From the NCBI GenBank assembly GCA_023442905.1, contig JAEZWY010000182.1, positions 1 through 11,714 of the forward strand: a DNA stretch of 11,714 nt, in the 5' to 3' direction. A program made the position numbers and the translations under genes. Origin of the DNA: Bacillota bacterium (GTDB lineage: Bacteria > Bacillota > Bacilli > Lactobacillales > Aerococcaceae). The notes under the pieces are model-generated. The model had not been told where the DNA came from and searched no databases. It saw only the letters and a program-made list of their open reading frames with translations. This document shows positions 1 to 6,128 of this stretch, piece after piece; the stretch's first letter is position 1, and each line of letters opens with the position of its first letter.

Positions 1-305
1 TTGCTACACCAGCTGAGAAATTAACAGAAGGTCAAGCTATCCAAGTTAAAGTTTTAGACGTTGATGCTGAAAACGAACGTTTATCATTATCAATCAAAGC
101 GTTAGAAGAAGCACCAGAAGTTGATGCATCTGCACAATCTGCTGCACCTCGCGAAGAAAAACGTCAAAACAAACCTCGTAAACAAAACAACAACCGTCGT
201 AACAATGCTACTCAAGCATCTTCAGACGATGAATCAGGTTTCACTTTTGGTGACTTATTAGGTGACCAATTGAAAAACTTCGATTTCGGCGACGATAACG
301 AATAA
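1..305 (+). CDS. rpsA: 30S ribosomal protein S1, C-terminal part (5' end outside window)
   Basis: This is the last 101 codons, read from position 3, of a gene that begins upstream. The first 34 or so residues (EGQAIQVKVLDVDAENERLS and onward) are the closing strands of an S1 RNA-binding domain, with the typical 'V..D.E..R..LS.K' ending. A low-complexity tail rich in Arg, Lys, Asn and Gln follows, then an acidic end containing GFTFGDLLGDQL. Lactobacillales S1 proteins commonly have such a basic linker and a terminal short motif. S1 binds mRNA at the ribosome and helps translation initiation. The neighbouring der gene supports the call, since rpsA-der-hup is a common Firmicute order. The main uncertainty is whether this is true S1 or another multi-S1-domain protein; the context favours rpsA. 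Confidence 0.85.
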   Translation, partial: ATPAEKLTEGQAIQVKVLDVDAENERLSLSIKALEEAPEVDASAQSAAPREEKRQNKPRKQNNNRRNNATQASSDDESGFTFGDLLGDQLKNFDFGDDNE

Positions 306-337
306 TTATTATTAATAAACCATAAGTTTGGTTTGAT

Positions 338-369
338 GGTAGGTTGGGGAAACTCGCCTACCTTTTTTA
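338..369 (+). terminator. Rho-independent terminator after rpsA
   Basis: GGTAGG (338-343) pairs with CCTACC (357-362), and six T residues follow (363-368). The stem is only 6 bp with a 13-nt loop, so it may be leaky and let some rpsA transcription continue into der, whose ATG is 34 nt downstream. A weaker AAACC/GGTTT inverted repeat (317-321/330-334) lies just before it. Confidence 0.65.
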
Positions 370-402
370 TTTCAATGTTTGCTATTGAGAGGAGGCAAAA
401 CG

Positions 403-1713
403 ATGTCTAATTTAACAATTGCAATTGTCGGTCGCCCGAATGTGGGTAAATCTACTATTTTTAACCGTGTAGTTGGTGATCGAATTTCAATTGTCCAAGA
501 TGAACCTGGCGTTACCCGTGATAGAATTTATGCGCAAGGGGAATGGTTAGGGAAACAATTAAATGTGATTGATACAGGTGGTATCGAATTTAATGATCAA
601 GATTTTATGACACAAATTCGCTTGCAAGCTGAAATTGCTATGGAAGAAGCAGATGTTATCATTATGATGACAAATGTCCGTGAAGGTGTAACTAAGACTG
701 ATTCACAGATTGCGAGTATGTTACGTAAAACAGATAAACCAGTTGTTTTAGCAGTTAATAAGGTGGACAATCCTGAACAAAGAGCTGAAATTTACGATTT
801 TTATTCACTAGGTTTAGGCGATCCATATCCAATTTCTGGCTCTCATGGTCTAGGAATCGGGGATATTTTAGAAGAAGTGTTCCATTTGGCGCCTGATGAT
901 ATTGAGAATGATGATGATGACGATACGATTTCCTTTGCTTTAATTGGTCGTCCAAACGTTGGTAAATCATCATTAGTGAATGCAATTTTAGGTGAAAATC
1001 GTGTAATTGTATCGAATGTTGCAGGTACAACGCGTGATGCAATTGATACCAGTTTTGAAGATGAGGGACAAGTCTTTAAAATTATTGATACTGCTGGTAT
1101 CCGTAAACGTGGTAAGGTTTATGAAGCAACTGAAAAATACTCTGTAATGCGTGCTATGCGTGCAATAGAAAGAGCACAGGTATGTTTAGTTGTCTTGAAT
1201 GCTGAAGAAGGTATTCGTGATCAAGATAAGACAATTGCAGGATACGCTCATGAAGCGGGCCGTGGTATTATTATTGTTGTGAATAAATGGGATACCCTTG
1301 AAAAAGATAATCATACAATGAAGAAATTTACTGATGATATTCGTCGTGAATTCCAATTTATTGATTACGCACCAATTATTTTTGTGTCTGCTGAAACTAA
1401 ACAACGCCTAACACAATTACCGGAGATGATTGCTCACGTTCATGGTAATTTTAACCGCCGTGTACAATCTTCATTATTAAACGAGGTATTGGTTGATGCG
1501 ATTCGTATTAACCCAGCACCATCTGATAAAGGTAGAAAATTACGTATTTACTATCTAACACAAGTAAAATCTGCACCACCAACTTTTGTAGCTTTTGTGA
1601 ATGATGAAGAGTTGATGCACTTCTCATATGAGCGCTTTCTTTCAAATCAAATCAGAAAATCTTTTGATTTTTTAGGCACACCTATTCAAATCATTACAAG
1701 AAATAGAAAATAA
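403..1713 (+). CDS. der: Ribosome-associated GTPase Der (EngA), tandem G domains
   Basis: Essential GTPase that acts in the cytoplasm in late assembly of the 50S ribosomal subunit. The product is 436 residues, normal for the family. G domain 1 shows GRPNVGKS (10-17), DTGG (57-60) and NKVD (119-122). An acidic linker with five consecutive Asp follows (170-174). G domain 2 shows GRPNVGKS (182-189), DTAG (229-232) and NKWD (294-297). The C-terminal 90 or so residues match the KH-like domain unique to Der. I chose the ATG at 403 because AGGAGG lies at 390-395, 7 nt upstream. The in-frame TTG at 379 would place that ribosome binding site inside the gene. It follows the rpsA terminator closely and I see no strong promoter of its own, so it may depend partly on read-through. 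The identification is secure. Confidence 0.97.
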   Translation: MSNLTIAIVGRPNVGKSTIFNRVVGDRISIVQDEPGVTRDRIYAQGEWLGKQLNVIDTGGIEFNDQDFMTQIRLQAEIAMEEADVIIMMTNVREGVTKTDSQIASMLRKTDKPVVLAVNKVDNPEQRAEIYDFYSLGLGDPYPISGSHGLGIGDILEEVFHLAPDDIENDDDDDTISFALIGRPNVGKSSLVNAILGENRVIVSNVAGTTRDAIDTSFEDEGQVFKIIDTAGIRKRGKVYEATEKYSVMRAMRAIERAQVCLVVLNAEEGIRDQDKTIAGYAHEAGRGIIIVVNKWDTLEKDNHTMKKFTDDIRREFQFIDYAPIIFVSAETKQRLTQLPEMIAHVHGNFNRRVQSSLLNEVLVDAIRINPAPSDKGRKLRIYYLTQVKSAPPTFVAFVNDEELMHFSYERFLSNQIRKSFDFLGTPIQIITRNRK

Positions 1714-1754
1714 CAGAAAAAGGTTTAAAATCCTAGTATTTTACACCAAAAACG

Positions 1755-1783
1755 TTGTTATATAGCGGTTTGTATGGTATTCT
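1755..1783 (+). promoter_or_regulatory. hup promoter, extended -10 type
   Basis: The -35 TTGTTA (1755-1760) and -10 TATTCT (1778-1783) are separated by 17 nt, with a TG one base upstream of the -10 (1775-1776). This fits a housekeeping sigma-A promoter. Predicted transcription would start near 1790, giving a leader of about 87 nt before the hup ATG. Confidence 0.65.
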
Positions 1784-1790
1784 ATAAAAG

Positions 1791-1868
1791 GATTATCCGA
1801 GAGACATTTCGATTATCCCGTATATTTATCTTAGAATAAATATATCCGAAAGAATTTCGGAGGAGGTG
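1791..1868 (+). promoter_or_regulatory. Structured hup 5' leader with two adjacent hairpins reaching the ribosome binding site
   Basis: Hairpin 1 is TATATTTAT (1821-1829) paired with ATAAATATA (1836-1844), a perfect 9-bp stem with a 6-nt loop. Hairpin 2 starts at the next base: TCCGAAA (1845-1851) pairs with TTTCGGA (1855-1861), a perfect 7-bp stem with a 3-nt GAA loop. Its 3' arm ends on the first base of the full-length Shine-Dalgarno AGGAGGTG (1861-1868), 8 nt before the ATG. Upstream, GATTATCC occurs twice, 20 bp apart (1791-1798, 1811-1818). A second TCCGA (1796-1800) could compete for the same 3' arm. The structure is visible; a regulatory role is inference. Confidence 0.5.
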
Positions 1869-1876
1869 AAATTAGA

Positions 1877-2152
1877 ATGGCAAATAAAGCAGAATTAGTA
1901 CAAAACGTTGCAAATGCAGTAGGTGATTCTAAAAAAAGTGTAGCACCAGTTGTAGATGCAGTTTTCGAACAAATCGAAGCATTTTTAGCTGACGGTGAAA
2001 AAGTTCAATTAATCGGTTTTGGTAGCTTTGAAGTTCGTGACCGCGCAGCGCGTAAAGGTCGCAACCCTCAAACAGGCGATGAAATTGAAATTTCTGCAAG
2101 TAAAGTACCAGCTTTCAAACCTGGTAAAGCATTGAAAGATGCAGTTAAATAA
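1877..2152 (+). CDS. hup: DNA-binding protein HU
   Basis: Small basic histone-like protein that dimerises and bends DNA, organising the nucleoid. The product is 91 residues, the standard HU length. The family signature is clear: IGFGSFEVR (46-54), the beta-arm with RNPQTG (62-67) whose Pro intercalates in DNA, and the C-terminal FKPGK (80-84). The ATG at 1877 is preceded by AGGAGGTG with 8-nt spacing, an unusually complete Shine-Dalgarno that fits an abundant protein. It has its own promoter and a strong terminator, so it is probably monocistronic. Firmicutes usually have a single HU gene in this neighbourhood, next to der; IHF is not expected in this group. Confidence 0.96.
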   Translation: MANKAELVQNVANAVGDSKKSVAPVVDAVFEQIEAFLADGEKVQLIGFGSFEVRDRAARKGRNPQTGDEIEISASKVPAFKPGKALKDAVK

Positions 2153-2165
2153 GATTTCAAAGAAC

Positions 2166-2198
2166 GTCGTTGATGTCATAGACATCAGCGGCTTTTTT
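2166..2198 (+). terminator. Rho-independent terminator of hup
   Basis: A 12-bp stem (2166-2177 with 2181-2192, including two G-U pairs) closes a 3-nt loop and is followed by six T residues (2193-2198). It lies 13 nt after the hup stop codon. This is a strong, classic terminator. Confidence 0.9.
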
Positions 2199-2346
2199 AT
2201 TATATTTTTAAAAGATATGTAAGGGATAAGTACAGTGGACCTAATATGTAATTGTATTTATTATAACTAAGACGTGTTATAGTCAGGTGGATAATTCGGA
2301 TCGTGAATTAAAAATTCATTGGATAGAAATATTATTAGATAACAAA

Positions 2347-2374
2347 AGAGACGTGAAAATATTTTCACGTCTCT
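2347..2374 (-). terminator. Terminator of scrA, likely bidirectional
   Basis: A perfect 13-bp inverted repeat (2347-2359 with 2362-2374, arm AGAGACGTGAAAA) with a 2-base centre. Read on the minus strand it lies 21 nt after the scrA stop and ends in TTTTGTT. On the plus strand the tail is ACTTTTAT, so it could also stop transcripts coming from the hup side. Between it and the hup terminator (2199-2346) I see no gene, only small AT-rich inverted repeats (2262-2281 and 2304-2318). Confidence 0.85.
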
Positions 2375-2395
2375 ACTTTTATATGTATGATTTTT

Positions 2396-4390
2396 TTACT
2401 GCTTAATTTGAAGAATAGGGGCATGTGCACTTACATGACCTTCTGCAATAGGTTCAACACTTTCATATTGAGTACCATTTGTAACAAGCACCATAACGTC
2501 TGGATCATAACCGGCTTCTTTGATTACGGCTAAGTCAAAGCTACCCAAAAGGTCCCCTTTCGCTACCATGTCACCTTGTTTAACCTGACTCGTAAAGCCA
2601 TGTCCATTTAGATTAACTGTATCGATACCGATGTGGATTAATACTTCTAATCCTGATTCGCTGACTAGTCCATACGCATGGCCTGTTTCTGAAGCAATCG
2701 TTAAGCTACCAGCAATAGGTGCATAGACTTGGCCACTTTCATCTGGAATAATAGCTAATCCGGGACCCATCATACCTTGCGAGAATACGGGGTCGTTTAC
2801 AGCTTCTAATTTAGTAATTTTACCAGCAATAGGCGCTTCTAGTGTTAAATCATCTGTAGTATCTGTATTTTCAGATACCTTGTTACTTGCTTGCGATGCT
2901 ACATTATGATCATCATTTTGCGCAGCAACTACTTTAGCTTCTTTTTCTTTTTCAAGTTGAGCTAGTTTTGCTTCTTTTTTAACCAAAGATTTTCCATAAA
3001 TGAAAGTTGCAACAAATGCAATAACAATGGATACGGCAATGGCAAGCATAAAGGTTGGGATAAATTTAGGGATGATGGCAACGAATCCAATTACACCAGC
3101 AGGTCCTAATGATTGGCTACGAACATTGAAGATACCTAGAATAACTGAGGCAATACCAGAAGCTATCAATCCAATAAAGAACGGATACTTCAACTTCAAG
3201 TTCACACCAAACATAGCAGGTTCTGTGATACCTAACATGGCTGATAGAGAAGAAGATGTTGCTAAACCTTTTGTTTTTTCATTTTTTGTAATAAAGTATA
3301 CTGCTAAAGTGGCTGCACCTTGAGCAACATTGGCTACTGAAGCAATTGGGAAAATAAAATTACCACCAGTAGTCGCAACATCTGCAATTAAGGCAGTTTC
3401 GATTGCTGGGAATGATTGATGTAATCCAGTTAATACAATTGCTGAATAGAATAGACCGAATACACCGTAACCAAAAGCACCTAAATAAGAAATAGCTTCC
3501 ACAATTCCGTTTAATAATAGGTCAGAAAGGGTACGTAAGATAGGGCCAACAACTGTAAAAGTAATCATACCTGTAAGGATAATTGTAAGCATCGGTGTAA
3601 AGGTAAAATCAATCGCGTCTTTTAGATATTTATGGAAGAAGTTTTCTAATTTAGCTAGGATCCATGCAACCCCAATAACAGGTAAAACTTGACCTTGATA
3701 ACCAGCTTGAGAAATTTCTAAACCAAAGATATTCCATACGGGCATTTCACCAGCAGCCGTTACATTTGCAACTTCGTAACCATTCACCAATTGTGGCATA
3801 ACCATGATTAACCCCATTGTCGCACCCAAATACGGATTGCCACCAAAACGTTTTGTTGCTGAAAAGGCAATTAAAACTGGCAGAAAGGCGAAGGCAGCAG
3901 AAGCAAACATATTAATCATGTTTGCAAAATCAGCCCAGGCAGGATACATGGCAACTAGCGCTTCAGGTCCAAATAAGTTTTCACTTGTTAGGACATTATT
4001 GACAGCCATAATCAGACCACCAGCGGTTAATGCAGGAATTAAGGGTACAAAAATATCAGATAATACCTTAATGACTGACATAACAGGATTTTGCTTGCCT
4101 TGATTCTTAGCTGTCTCCTTAACTTCCTCTTGTGAAGCTGGTTTAATATCAGCGATCTTTGTATATTCCTCATAAACCTTGTTTACATCACCAGGGCCAA
4201 CAATGATTTGATATTGTCCATTTGCTTTAAAAGTACCTTTCAAATCAGGATCATTGTCTAAAGCATCTTGATCGATTTTTGAATCGTCATTCACAACCAG
4301 ACGTAATCGTGTAGCACAGTGGGCAGCAGTTACAACATTATCTTCTCCCAGAGCAGTATAGATACGTTTGGCAACTTCTTTATGATTCAT
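2396..4390 (-). CDS. scrA: Sucrose-specific PTS permease, EIIBCA
   Basis: Membrane component of the phosphotransferase system that imports sucrose and phosphorylates it to sucrose-6-phosphate. The product is 664 residues, as expected for three-domain sucrose permeases of lactic acid bacteria. The IIB domain (about 1-85) has the phospho-cysteine motif HCATRLR, with the Cys at 25. The IIC domain (about 105-465) is hydrophobic with multiple membrane spans and carries TGLHQSF and GITEPAMFGVN, typical of the sucrose/trehalose/beta-glucoside group. A charged Lys/Glu-rich, partly coiled-coil-like linker (about 468-514) leads to a glucose-type IIA domain. There HIGIDTV holds the phospho-His (586), with a second His (571) 15 residues earlier, as in IIA-Glc. 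The start has GAGG 8 nt upstream. Sucrose rather than trehalose specificity is inferred from divergent scrB and scrR. Confidence 0.93.
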   Translation of the reverse strand: MNHKEVAKRIYTALGEDNVVTAAHCATRLRLVVNDDSKIDQDALDNDPDLKGTFKANGQYQIIVGPGDVNKVYEEYTKIADIKPASQEEVKETAKNQGKQNPVMSVIKVLSDIFVPLIPALTAGGLIMAVNNVLTSENLFGPEALVAMYPAWADFANMINMFASAAFAFLPVLIAFSATKRFGGNPYLGATMGLIMVMPQLVNGYEVANVTAAGEMPVWNIFGLEISQAGYQGQVLPVIGVAWILAKLENFFHKYLKDAIDFTFTPMLTIILTGMITFTVVGPILRTLSDLLLNGIVEAISYLGAFGYGVFGLFYSAIVLTGLHQSFPAIETALIADVATTGGNFIFPIASVANVAQGAATLAVYFITKNEKTKGLATSSSLSAMLGITEPAMFGVNLKLKYPFFIGLIASGIASVILGIFNVRSQSLGPAGVIGFVAIIPKFIPTFMLAIAVSIVIAFVATFIYGKSLVKKEAKLAQLEKEKEAKVVAAQNDDHNVASQASNKVSENTDTTDDLTLEAPIAGKITKLEAVNDPVFSQGMMGPGLAIIPDESGQVYAPIAGSLTIASETGHAYGLVSESGLEVLIHIGIDTVNLNGHGFTSQVKQGDMVAKGDLLGSFDLAVIKEAGYDPDVMVLVTNGTQYESVEPIAEGHVSAHAPILQIKQ

Positions 4391-4429
4391 TTACTTTACC
4401 TCTTTTCTTCAAAAATAATTATTTGTAAA

Positions 4430-4444
4430 TTTAAGCGTTTTCAT
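4430..4444 (-). promoter_or_regulatory. cre-like / LacI-family site downstream of the scrA promoter
   Basis: On the minus strand this reads ATGAAAACGCTTAAA. It matches the cre consensus WTGNAANCGNWNNCW except for the C at position 14. It lies just after the predicted scrA transcription start (near 4451), where a bound CcpA or ScrR could block elongation. Which protein binds cannot be told from sequence. Confidence 0.5.
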
Positions 4445-4457
4445 TTACTTGGTTAGA

Positions 4458-4486
4458 ATTTTAACAGGCTATGTTAAATATGTCAA
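4458..4486 (-). promoter_or_regulatory. scrA promoter
   Basis: Minus-strand -35 TTGACA (complement of 4481-4486), 17-nt spacer, and -10 TAAAAT (complement of 4458-4463). This is near consensus, predicting a strong promoter with a start near 4451 and a leader of about 60 nt. The -35 is the left half of the palindromic operator, so repressor binding would exclude RNA polymerase directly. Confidence 0.75.
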
Positions 4487-4496
4487 ACGTTTGACA
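4481..4496. promoter_or_regulatory. Palindromic ScrR operator (LacI-type)
   Basis: TGTCAAACGTTTGACA is a perfect 16-bp palindrome with the central CG typical of LacI-family operators. It sits between the divergent scrA and scrB genes, and a LacI-family repressor is encoded in the scrB unit. Each half contains a TTGACA hexamer pointing outwards. Binding by ScrR is inferred from context. Confidence 0.75.
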
Positions 4497-4520
4497 GAAA
4501 ATATTATTTTTAATTATGAA
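4491..4520 (+). promoter_or_regulatory. Possible distal scrB promoter
   Basis: A perfect -35 TTGACA (4491-4496) lies in the right half of the operator, with TATGAA (4515-4520) after an 18-nt spacer as a mediocre -10. An extended -10 TGCTATAAA (4522-4530) is also present but at a poor distance from that -35. It is weaker overall than the proximal candidate. Confidence 0.35.
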
Positions 4521-4545
4521 ATGCTATAAATTAAGGTGTTAAAAC

Positions 4546-4560
4546 ATGGAAACGCTTGCT
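4546..4560 (+). promoter_or_regulatory. Catabolite-responsive element (cre) / operator at scrB
   Basis: ATGGAAACGCTTGCT matches all defined positions of the cre consensus WTGNAANCGNWNNCW, the site for CcpA carbon-catabolite control. It overlaps the -35 (4556-4561) of the proximal scrB promoter. ScrR belongs to the same family and could also recognise it. The 13-base core recurs exactly inside scrB. Confidence 0.7.
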
Positions 4561-4584
4561 ATTTTTCCAAGATATGCTTAAAAT
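4556..4584 (+). promoter_or_regulatory. Proximal scrB promoter
   Basis: The -35 TTGCTA (4556-4561) and -10 TAAAAT (4579-4584) have a 17-nt spacer. The predicted start is near 4591, giving a leader of about 56 nt, similar to the scrA leader. The -10 is identical to that of scrA, and the -35 is overlapped by the cre site, mirroring the operator overlap on the scrA side. Confidence 0.55.
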
Positions 4585-4608
4585 GATACCATCATAAACG
4601 TACAAATG

Positions 4609-4628
4609 AAGATATAACAATATATCTT
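4609..4628 (+). other. Hairpin in the scrB mRNA leader
   Basis: AAGATATA (4609-4616) and TATATCTT (4621-4628) form a perfect 8-bp stem with an ACAA loop, ending 5 nt before the AAGGAGG ribosome binding site (4634-4640). It is too AT-rich and poorly followed by T to be a confident terminator. A role in mRNA stability or ribosome access is possible. Confidence 0.4.
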
Positions 4629-4646
4629 TTATCAAGGAGGAAGCAA

Positions 4647-6110
4647 ATGGCTTTTAAATTACATACTTTTAACCAGGCAGACCGTTATCGAAATTATGGG
4701 GAATGGTCACAAGAATATATTGAAGCATTGAATGATTTAGCTGATCAATCACCTTGGCGCAATCATTTTCATATCGAACCTAAGACAGGGTTAATCAATG
4801 ATCCAAATGGCTTTTCCTTTTATAATGGTGAATGGCAACTCTTCTACCAATATTATCCATTCGGCCCTGTTCATGGCCTTAAATCTTGGTATCATTTAAC
4901 ATCCAAGGATTTAGTTCATTGGGAAGAAAAGGGCATTGGCTTATTACCTGATAATGCTTTGGATGCCCACGGTGCATACTCTGGTTCAGCAGTAGCGGAT
5001 GGCGAAGATTTAAGATTGTTTTATACAGGAAATGTAAGAGATGAGGAGTGGGTTCGTCATCCTAAACAAAATACAATCACATTTAACCCTGACAAAGGTG
5101 GATTTAGCGAAAAGCAACTTATTATTGATGAAATTGATTTAGCAACAGACCATTTTCGTGATCCAATGTATTTCACTGCTCACGGTCATTCGTGGTTAGT
5201 CATTGGAGGTCAAAGAGTTGCAGATAAAAAAGGGACCCTCTACCTATATCAAGCAGAACCAACTAATTTAGATCAATGGACCTTCCATAGTGAATTGCAG
5301 ATTGCGCAGGCAGATTCAGCCTATATGTTTGAGTGTCCAAATATTAATCAAGTGGATGGAAAAGTATTTGTCACTTTCTGTCCGCAAGGTATTAATAGTA
5401 ATCAGTTAGATTATCAAAATATATACCCAAATGCTTACTTAATCGCAGATGCCTTTACGCCAGCTGGTAAGTTAGAAAATCCAGGAAAATTACATAACTT
5501 AGATTACGGTTTTGATATCTATGCAAGCCAATTGATTAATGCCCCCGATGGAAGAGTGCTAGGCGTTTCTTGGTTAGGTTTGCCGGAAGTAGATTATCCT
5601 ACAGATGCATATGGCTACCAAGGGGCATTGAGTTTGATTAAAGATTTCCGTATAAAAAATGGCCATTTATACCAATACCCAGTTGAGGAAACGCTTGCTT
5701 TAAGACAAGATCCTATCCATTTTGCTGAAAGTATTACTGTAGAAAAAAATGCCTATGAATATGCATTTGAAGTATTCGCTAATCATGAAGCGACTGTTTA
5801 TTTATATGCTGATGCAGATAAAAACCACTTTGTAACCTTATCCATTGATACAATTGATGGTAAAATAGTACTTGATAGAAGTGATATGGGTACTAGTTTT
5901 GGTACCGAATTTGGCGTAAGCCGTCAATTAACAGTAACGGGTCAAGAAAAAGTTACAGTAAATGTCTTCGTAGATGAGTCAGTCTTAGAGATATTTATAA
6001 ATGATGGTGCTTATGTTTTATCTTCAAGAATATTTACAGCAGATGAACAACAAAAAAATATTTTTGCGGAAGGAACCGACAATAATGTCATTTATCCCTT
6101 GCAAAAATAG
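4647..6110 (+). CDS. scrB: Sucrose-6-phosphate hydrolase, GH32
   Basis: Cytoplasmic glycoside hydrolase of family 32 that cleaves sucrose-6-phosphate from ScrA into glucose-6-phosphate and fructose. The product is 487 residues, normal for the family, with no signal peptide. The five-bladed propeller carries the three catalytic motifs: NDPNG with nucleophile Asp52, RDP (171-173) with transition-state stabiliser Asp172, and ECP with acid/base Glu229. The C-terminal third is the beta-sandwich domain. The segment before NDPNG (FHIEPKTGLI) resembles ScrB of streptococci. The ATG at 4647 has AAGGAGG with 6-nt spacing. It heads an scrB-scrR-apbE unit, divergent from scrA. A cre-like 13-mer lies in the coding sequence at 5687-5699. 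Extracellular invertase or fructanase is unlikely given the missing export signal and the PTS neighbour. Confidence 0.95.
   Translation: MAFKLHTFNQADRYRNYGEWSQEYIEALNDLADQSPWRNHFHIEPKTGLINDPNGFSFYNGEWQLFYQYYPFGPVHGLKSWYHLTSKDLVHWEEKGIGLLPDNALDAHGAYSGSAVADGEDLRLFYTGNVRDEEWVRHPKQNTITFNPDKGGFSEKQLIIDEIDLATDHFRDPMYFTAHGHSWLVIGGQRVADKKGTLYLYQAEPTNLDQWTFHSELQIAQADSAYMFECPNINQVDGKVFVTFCPQGINSNQLDYQNIYPNAYLIADAFTPAGKLENPGKLHNLDYGFDIYASQLINAPDGRVLGVSWLGLPEVDYPTDAYGYQGALSLIKDFRIKNGHLYQYPVEETLALRQDPIHFAESITVEKNAYEYAFEVFANHEATVYLYADADKNHFVTLSIDTIDGKIVLDRSDMGTSFGTEFGVSRQLTVTGQEKVTVNVFVDESVLEIFINDGAYVLSSRIFTADEQQKNIFAEGTDNNVIYPLQK
5687..5699 (+). repeat. Intragenic exact copy of the scr cre core
   Basis: GGAAACGCTTGCT here is identical to 4548-4560 upstream of scrB. 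The two bases before it (GA) differ from the cre consensus (AT), so it is an imperfect cre. It encodes part of an ETLAL stretch in ScrB, so coincidence through codon use is possible. It may act as an internal roadblock or auxiliary operator. Confidence 0.45.
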
Positions 6111-6128
6111 TGAATAGGGGGAAGTAAG

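Noticed and set aside
755..1042. Open frame on the minus strand opposite der
   Set aside because: It is antisense to conserved GTPase motifs, lacks a ribosome binding site, and its His-rich composition reflects the Asp codons of der.
2304..2318. Short inverted repeat TGAATT/AATTCA and the nearby TATAAC/GTTATA pair (2262-2281) as possible mobile-element ends
   Set aside because: They are short, AT-rich, with no target duplication and no transposase gene, so they are most likely chance or minor folding.
2252..2380. Possible small RNA between hup and scrA: TTGTAT and TATAGT boxes (2252-2257, 2278-2283) and the strong hairpin at 2347-2374 as terminator
   Set aside because: The spacer between the boxes is 20 nt, the -35 is poor, and the hairpin is already explained as the scrA terminator. 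There is no independent support.
3000..4103. Open frames on the plus strand opposite scrA
   Set aside because: They mirror the membrane-domain codons of scrA, and no promoter or family similarity is seen.
4413..4424. 12-bp palindrome AAATAATTATTT in the scrA leader
   Set aside because: Pure A/T palindromes are common in such AT-rich intergenic DNA. With no loop it would not form a useful RNA hairpin.
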